A DNA stretch of 64,000 nt, from positions 1 through 64,000 of the forward strand of contig NZ_JAPFPW010000013.1 of assembly GCF_026155325.1 (NCBI RefSeq). The letters run 5' to 3'. A program made the translations under genes and the position numbers. Position 1 is the first letter of the stretch, and each line of letters starts with the position of its first letter. The notes under the pieces are model-generated. The model was not told the DNA's origin. It saw nothing but the letters and a program-made list of their open reading frames with translations, and did not search any database. Positions 61,297-64,000 of this stretch are shown one piece after another. Origin of the DNA: Desulfobotulus pelophilus (GTDB taxonomy: Bacteria; Desulfobacterota; Desulfobacteria; Desulfobacterales; ASO4-4).

Positions 61297-62484
61297 ATGA
61301 GCATTACCAGAAAAATGGAAGGATTCATTGAAAAGTCATCCTGGATCCGTAAGATGTTTGAGGAGGGGGCCCGTCTGAAGGGATTGTACGGTGCGGAAAA
61401 TGTTTTTGATTTCAGCCTTGGCAATCCCAATGTCCCGCCACCGGAGGTTTTCCAGAAAGTTCTGGTGTCCGTTGCCGCGGATAATCCGGAGATGATCCAT
61501 GGCTATATGCCCAATCCGGGGTATCCTGATGTCCGTGCCAGAGTGGCAGCCCAGGTCAGTCTGGAGCAGGGTCTGGAGGTCAGTGGAGATGAAATTCTCA
61601 TGACCTGCGGTGCAGCCGGTGGCCTGAATGTAATTTTTAAAAGCATTCTGGATGCAGGGGATGAGGTTGTGGTGCCCTCCCCCTATTTTGTGGAATACAA
61701 TTTTTATGCGGATAATCATGGTGCCAGTATCCGGCCCGTTAAAACCCATGGGGATTTTTCCCTGGATCTGGCTGCCATTGAAGCGGCCATTTGTGAACGG
61801 ACCCGTGCCGTTTTGATCAATTCACCCAACAACCCAACGGGGCAGGTGTATTCCAGAGAAAGTCTGGAAGCTCTGGGTCGCATGCTGGAAGAAAAAAGTG
61901 CTGTTCTGGGTCGTACGCTGTATCTGGTTTCCGATGAACCCTACAGGAAAATCATTTACGATGGTGTTGAGGTGCCGGGGCTTTTCACCTGTTACCGAAA
62001 CACCATGATTGCCACATCCTATTCCAAGGATCTTTCCCTTGCAGGGGAGCGTATTGGTTATGTGGCCCTTTGTCCTGCCGCGGATGCACGGGATTCTCTT
62101 TTGGCAGGCATGGCCCTTGCCAACCGCATTCTTGGTTTTGTGAATGCTCCGGCCCTGATGCAGCGTGTGGTGGGTGAGTTGCAGGGCGTTACGGTGGATA
62201 TGGGAGAATATGCAAGAAAACGCAGCCTCCTCTGTGAGGGGCTGAAAGAGGCAGGGTATGAGTTTACCCTTCCCGGAGGGGCCTTCTATCTTTTCCCCAG
62301 AACACCCATAGCCGATGACGTGGCCTTTGTACGTATCTTGCAGGAAGAAAAGGTACTGGCTGTTCCCGGTTCCGGTTTCGGCGGGCCGGGTCATATGCGC
62401 CTGAGCTTCTGTGTGTCGGATGCCACGATCACAGGAGCCATGCCCGGATTCAGAAGGGCCATGGAAAAGGCGAAGGATCTTTAA
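61297..62484 (+). CDS. PLP-dependent aminotransferase (class I/II)
   Basis: ATG 61297 follows AAGGAAGGG; 395 residues. The fold-type I features are SLGNPNVPPPEV, the cofactor segment TCGAAGGLN, NSPNNPTGQVY, VSDEPYRKIIYDG and the PLP Lys in SYSKDLSLAGERIGY, then the substrate Arg in MRLSFCVSD. The substrate is not clear from sequence; aspartate-type or aromatic is possible. It follows tgt by 32 bases, so it may be cotranscribed. Confidence 0.9.
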   Translation: MSITRKMEGFIEKSSWIRKMFEEGARLKGLYGAENVFDFSLGNPNVPPPEVFQKVLVSVAADNPEMIHGYMPNPGYPDVRARVAAQVSLEQGLEVSGDEILMTCGAAGGLNVIFKSILDAGDEVVVPSPYFVEYNFYADNHGASIRPVKTHGDFSLDLAAIEAAICERTRAVLINSPNNPTGQVYSRESLEALGRMLEEKSAVLGRTLYLVSDEPYRKIIYDGVEVPGLFTCYRNTMIATSYSKDLSLAGERIGYVALCPAADARDSLLAGMALANRILGFVNAPALMQRVVGELQGVTVDMGEYARKRSLLCEGLKEAGYEFTLPGGAFYLFPRTPIADDVAFVRILQEEKVLAVPGSGFGGPGHMRLSFCVSDATITGAMPGFRRAMEKAKDL

Positions 62485-62945
62485 GCCTTCTGATTCCTGC
62501 CCTGACTCAGACACAGCTTGCCTGTCCTGTTGTTTTCAGGTCATGGGCGGGTGTTTTGATGCGAGCAGGCGCAAGGCCTGCCCCTGCGAATGGTTTGTAC
62601 GGCTTTGTTTTGCAGCGGGTTTCTGCATAAGGCGCACAGGCTGTTTGTGAGTGACGGTGCAATCGTTTCGGATTAAGAGCTTCGCAGACCTGTGCACCTG
62701 TGCGAAAGAAGCGGCCAACTGTCTGAGCCGCCACAAAGGCAGCGTGCGTACGCCTGCTATGGTAATCAAAAAGAGCCTCCTCCCTGTGGCGGTGAGTTTT
62801 GGCCGCTTCCGTACAGGGCAAGACGCTCTACGAATCAGATTGCGTCACGGACAAACAGCCTTTGTGCCTATGCTCGCCAGCCTGATGGCATTGATAAAGG
62901 GTGCCCTTCTGTGATCCTGTACCATGAGAATGTAAGGGGTATGTA
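62485..62945. other. Gene-free region with long inverted repeats upstream of thiB
   Basis: About 460 bases. GCAGGC-GCAAG-GCCTGC (62565-62581) is a REP-like hairpin in a GC-rich context. Further on, GAAGCGGCCAA (62708-62718) pairs perfectly with TTGGCCGCTTC (62799-62809), and within it CCGCCAC pairs with GTGGCGG, giving an extended cruciform. No thiamine pyrophosphate riboswitch motif (CTGAGA with CCTGATCTGG) is seen. Open frames lack ribosome sites. Confidence 0.45.
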
Positions 62946-63983
62946 ATGGGGTTTTATAAAATCATATCTGTCTTTTTGCTGGCTTGTCTGACGGTTTTTC
63001 CTGCCCGGGCTGCTGAACCGGTGCTGCGGGTCATGAGCCACGACAGCTTTACGATGGATGCCGCTCAGGTAAGGGCCTTTGAAGAGGCCCACGGAGTAAA
63101 GGTGCGCTTTCTCAAGGCTTCTGGAACGGGTGCGGCCCTGAATCAGGCTATCCTGAGCAGGGGAAAACCCATGGCCGATGTTTTTTACGGTGTGGACAAC
63201 ACCTTTATGGGAAGGGCTCTGGATGCGGATATATTTTTGCCCCATGCATCATTCCATCTGAAAGATGTGCCTGATGATCTGAAGCTGGACCCTTCTTTCC
63301 GGCTGACGCCCATGGCCTATGGAGACATCTGTATCAATTATGACAGGGCATGGTTTGCGGAAAAAGGGCTTACGCCTCCATCCAGTCTGAAGGATCTCCT
63401 TAAGCCGGAATATGAGGGGCTGCTGGTGGTGCAGAATCCTGCCACATCTTCTCCGGGACTGGGCTTTCTGCTGGCAACGGTGGATACCTTCGGGGAAGAG
63501 GGCTGGTCCGATTTCTGGAGGGGCCTTCGTAAAAACGGTGTCCGGGTAGTTTCTTCCTGGAAGGAAGGCTACTGGGGTCATTTTACGGCGGCATCCAGAG
63601 GGCGTTATCCTCTGGTGGTGAGTTATGCGGCCAGCCCGGCGGCTGAAGTTCATTTTGCGGAGAAAAAGCCTGATAAAAGCCCCACTGCCGCCATTACGGC
63701 CGAAGGCACGGGCTTTCGGCAGGTGGAGTTTGCAGGTATTCTCAAAGGAACAAAGGTGCCGGATCTGGCGGCCCTGTGGCTGGACTGGATGCTGGATATT
63801 CCGGTGCAGGAAGGAATACCCCTTTCCATGTTCATGTTTCCAGCTAATGAGAAGGCCCGTCTTCCGGAAGTGTTTCAGCTTCATGTGACAAAACTGGAGG
63901 GAGGAACGGGGCTTTCCGCCGAACGTATGGATGCCATGCGGGAAGCCTGGATGGATGAGTGGACCCGGGTGGTGTTGCGGTGA
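62946..63983 (+). CDS. thiB: Thiamine ABC transporter substrate-binding protein
   Basis: Periplasmic binding protein of the TbpA/ThiB family. The 345 residues have a signal peptide (MGFYKIISVFLLACL to ARA), then LRVMSHDSFTMD, the ligand cleft residues in DVFYGVDNTFMGRAL, and NPATSSPGLGFLLATV, typical of TbpA. It starts after AAGGGG. The permease gene apparently begins at the right edge (GTGA overlap). No TPP riboswitch is visible upstream, so regulation may differ. Confidence 0.9.
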   Translation: MGFYKIISVFLLACLTVFPARAAEPVLRVMSHDSFTMDAAQVRAFEEAHGVKVRFLKASGTGAALNQAILSRGKPMADVFYGVDNTFMGRALDADIFLPHASFHLKDVPDDLKLDPSFRLTPMAYGDICINYDRAWFAEKGLTPPSSLKDLLKPEYEGLLVVQNPATSSPGLGFLLATVDTFGEEGWSDFWRGLRKNGVRVVSSWKEGYWGHFTAASRGRYPLVVSYAASPAAEVHFAEKKPDKSPTAAITAEGTGFRQVEFAGILKGTKVPDLAALWLDWMLDIPVQEGIPLSMFMFPANEKARLPEVFQLHVTKLEGGTGLSAERMDAMREAWMDEWTRVVLR

Positions 63984-64000
63984 GACAGGCCTTTCGGGCT
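63980..64000 (+). CDS. Start of next gene, probably thiamine ABC permease (partial)
   Basis: A GTG at 63980 overlaps the thiB stop by four bases and the frame stays open for the seven codons left. By context it would be the permease thiP, but this is inference from position only. Confidence 0.3.

Noticed and set aside
62507-62821. 104-residue minus-strand frame before thiB
   Set aside because: Covers the REP-like hairpin and cruciform; the peptide is of the kind produced by translating such repeats.
62485-62945. TPP riboswitch before thiB
   Set aside because: Expected from family knowledge, but neither the CTGAGA nor the CCTGATCTGG-type box could be found on either strand.

Overview
This window is one contiguous stretch of a bacterial chromosome with moderate GC content and dense operons. 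The gene content suggests an anaerobic or microaerophilic member of the Desulfobacterota. The pointers are an octaheme c-type cytochrome with a cytochrome b partner, a heme-binding chemoreceptor, a CcsA-type cytochrome c maturation protein beside siroheme and heme biosynthesis genes, FNR-type signals, and a porin of the Desulfovibrio type. I cannot fix the genus from the sequence alone.

Layout. 1-7.1 kb: an amidase on the minus strand, then the protein-quality block tig-clpP-clpX-lon. 7.1-9.1 kb: tRNA-Val and tRNA-Asp, a universal stress protein with a structured leader, and a small outer-membrane barrel. 9.1-22.8 kb: a carnitine/crotonobetaine reduction locus with caiT, caiA, caiB, caiC, a MaoC/hydratase-2 protein, fixA, fixB, a 39-residue membrane protein, a sodium:solute symporter, fixC, fixX and a TetR-type regulator. 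22.8-33 kb: a metallo-beta-lactamase-fold protein, a minus-strand stress operon (29-residue peptide, ECF sigma factor, zinc anti-sigma factor, Hsp33), a divergent ferredoxin/Crp-Fnr pair sharing a perfect FNR-type box, a rubrerythrin-like protein, and a minus-strand group with an unknown membrane protein, a TIGR01777-type SDR protein and cysE. 33-37 kb: a heme chemoreceptor, the octaheme cytochrome and its cytochrome b. 37-42 kb: a DHH phosphoesterase, a second MBL protein, siroheme dehydrogenase, ccsA and hemA. 42-51 kb: dksA, a PHP phosphoesterase, rnc, a radical SAM protein, pbp1A (minus), hisI, engB, era and an HNH nuclease. 51-64 kb: FadL-type and trimeric-type porins, a VCBS protein, gatB, a YjeT protein, queA, tgt, an aminotransferase and thiB at the right edge.

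How the genes work together. The cai-fix locus can import a betaine, activate it with CoA (CaiB, CaiC), interconvert carnitinyl-CoA and crotonobetainyl-CoA, and reduce crotonobetainyl-CoA with CaiA using electrons from FixABCX. The usual hydratase CaiD and the accessory protein CaiE are absent, and a hydratase-2 (MaoC/MFE-2-type) protein sits in the CaiD position. That swap is the strongest candidate novelty here: a different fold, a changed active-site residue, and a stereochemical prediction that differs from CaiD. A perfect palindrome containing TGAT-N4-ATCA lies upstream of caiT, consistent with anaerobic Crp/Fnr-family control.

Other points of interest are two small membrane proteins, an ECF sigma gene whose only well-placed start is ATC, a pseudoknot-capable RNA between fixB and the symporter, a three-hairpin rnc leader, a highly structured region between era and the HNH gene, and a G8A5 tract at the octaheme/cytochrome b junction. 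All functional assignments rest on motif recognition by eye; no search or folding program was run.
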